55,739 bases of DNA from positions 1 through 55,739 of the forward strand of contig NZ_SPFO01000015.1 in the NCBI RefSeq assembly GCF_005845035.1, written 5' to 3'. The notes below the pieces were generated by a model. The model was given only the letters and a program-made list of their open reading frames with translations, had not been told where the DNA came from and ran no database searches. Position 1 is the first letter of the stretch. Every line of letters begins with the position of its first letter. A program made the position numbers and the translations under genes. Below are positions 55,630-55,739 of the stretch, in pieces. This stretch comes from Collinsella aerofaciens (lineage in GTDB: Bacteria > Actinomycetota > Coriobacteriia > Coriobacteriales > Coriobacteriaceae).

Positions 55630-55739
55630 TGGAGTGCGCGATTCCCGCCCACGGGGCCCCTCCGGTCTGGCAATATATCTCCTTGCCGCGCGGCCCGGTC
55701 GGACCGGATCAGCCGCGGGGCGTGCACCTTGAGAACCGG
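55630..55739 (+). other. Possible start of an rRNA operon leader
   Basis: A GC-rich stretch ends with CACCTTGAGAACCGG. In Actinomycetota a TTGAGAAC-type sequence is common in leaders upstream of 16S rRNA genes. The window stops there, so no rRNA gene is visible and the call is inference. The rest of 55400-55629 holds nothing I can assign. Confidence 0.3.

Overview
The window looks like the replication-origin region of a Collinsella-like member of the Coriobacteriia (Actinomycetota). Support comes from gene order, fairly high G+C coding DNA, the protein sequences, LPXTG-type pilins and adhesins, and abundant GC-rich hairpins. The genus is my inference from sequence character; no search was run. 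Genes left of about 26.2 kb (dnaA, dnaN, recF, dciA, gyrB, gyrA, typA, rpsF-ssb-rpsR-rplI) lie on the minus strand. Genes to the right (rpmH, rnpA, yidD, yidC, jag, rsmG, parA, parB) lie on the plus strand. Transcription therefore diverges from an origin placed at about 22.8-23.0 and 26.2-26.5 kb, around dnaA.

Layout. 0-2 kb: ribosomal and SSB operon. 2.3-2.6 kb: two tRNA-Ser genes. 2.9-4.9 kb: a TRIC-type channel and a bactofilin-like membrane protein. 5.0-10.5 kb: a two-gene pilin cluster with no sortase; its larger gene is broken by a 13-bp tandem duplication. 10.9-14.2 kb: typA, two hypothetical genes and a bifunctional nuclease. 14.4-14.7 kb: tRNA-Ile, tRNA-Ala, tRNA-Ile. 14.7-14.9 kb: a giant inverted repeat. 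15-26.2 kb: the gyrA to dnaA replication block, including an unrecognised GHKL-ATPase/winged-helix gene directly upstream of dnaA. 26.4-31.5 kb: rpmH to parB with three perfect parS sites. 31.7-42.2 kb: rlmN, ddl, a DnaQ-DinG fusion, a pair of WYL regulators and a large M28-like membrane protein. 42.3-45.7 kb: a thioester-domain adhesin. 46-55 kb: tRNA-Gly, purB, a TSCPD protein, a Tat lipoprotein, a two-component system, purC, a membrane protein, an M29 aminopeptidase and tRNA-Lys. The last bases may be the start of an rRNA operon leader.

How the parts work together. The core is chromosome replication and segregation: DnaA, beta clamp, RecF, DciA helicase loader, gyrase, and ParAB with parS. 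Beside it are ribosome and membrane-protein biogenesis (L34, RNase P protein, YidD, YidC, Jag, RsmG). The surface-adhesin loci are accessory.

Most unusual features: (1) a family of hairpin-chain elements downstream of tRNA genes, bounded by inverted and direct copies of the tRNA 3' end, seen at tRNA-Ser, tRNA-Gly and tRNA-Lys, the last as a 179-bp tandem repeat; (2) the GHKL/winged-helix gene between the candidate oriC and dnaA; (3) a non-canonical DnaA recognition helix together with TTTTCAACA-type boxes; (4) the 13-bp duplication that switches off a large pilin.
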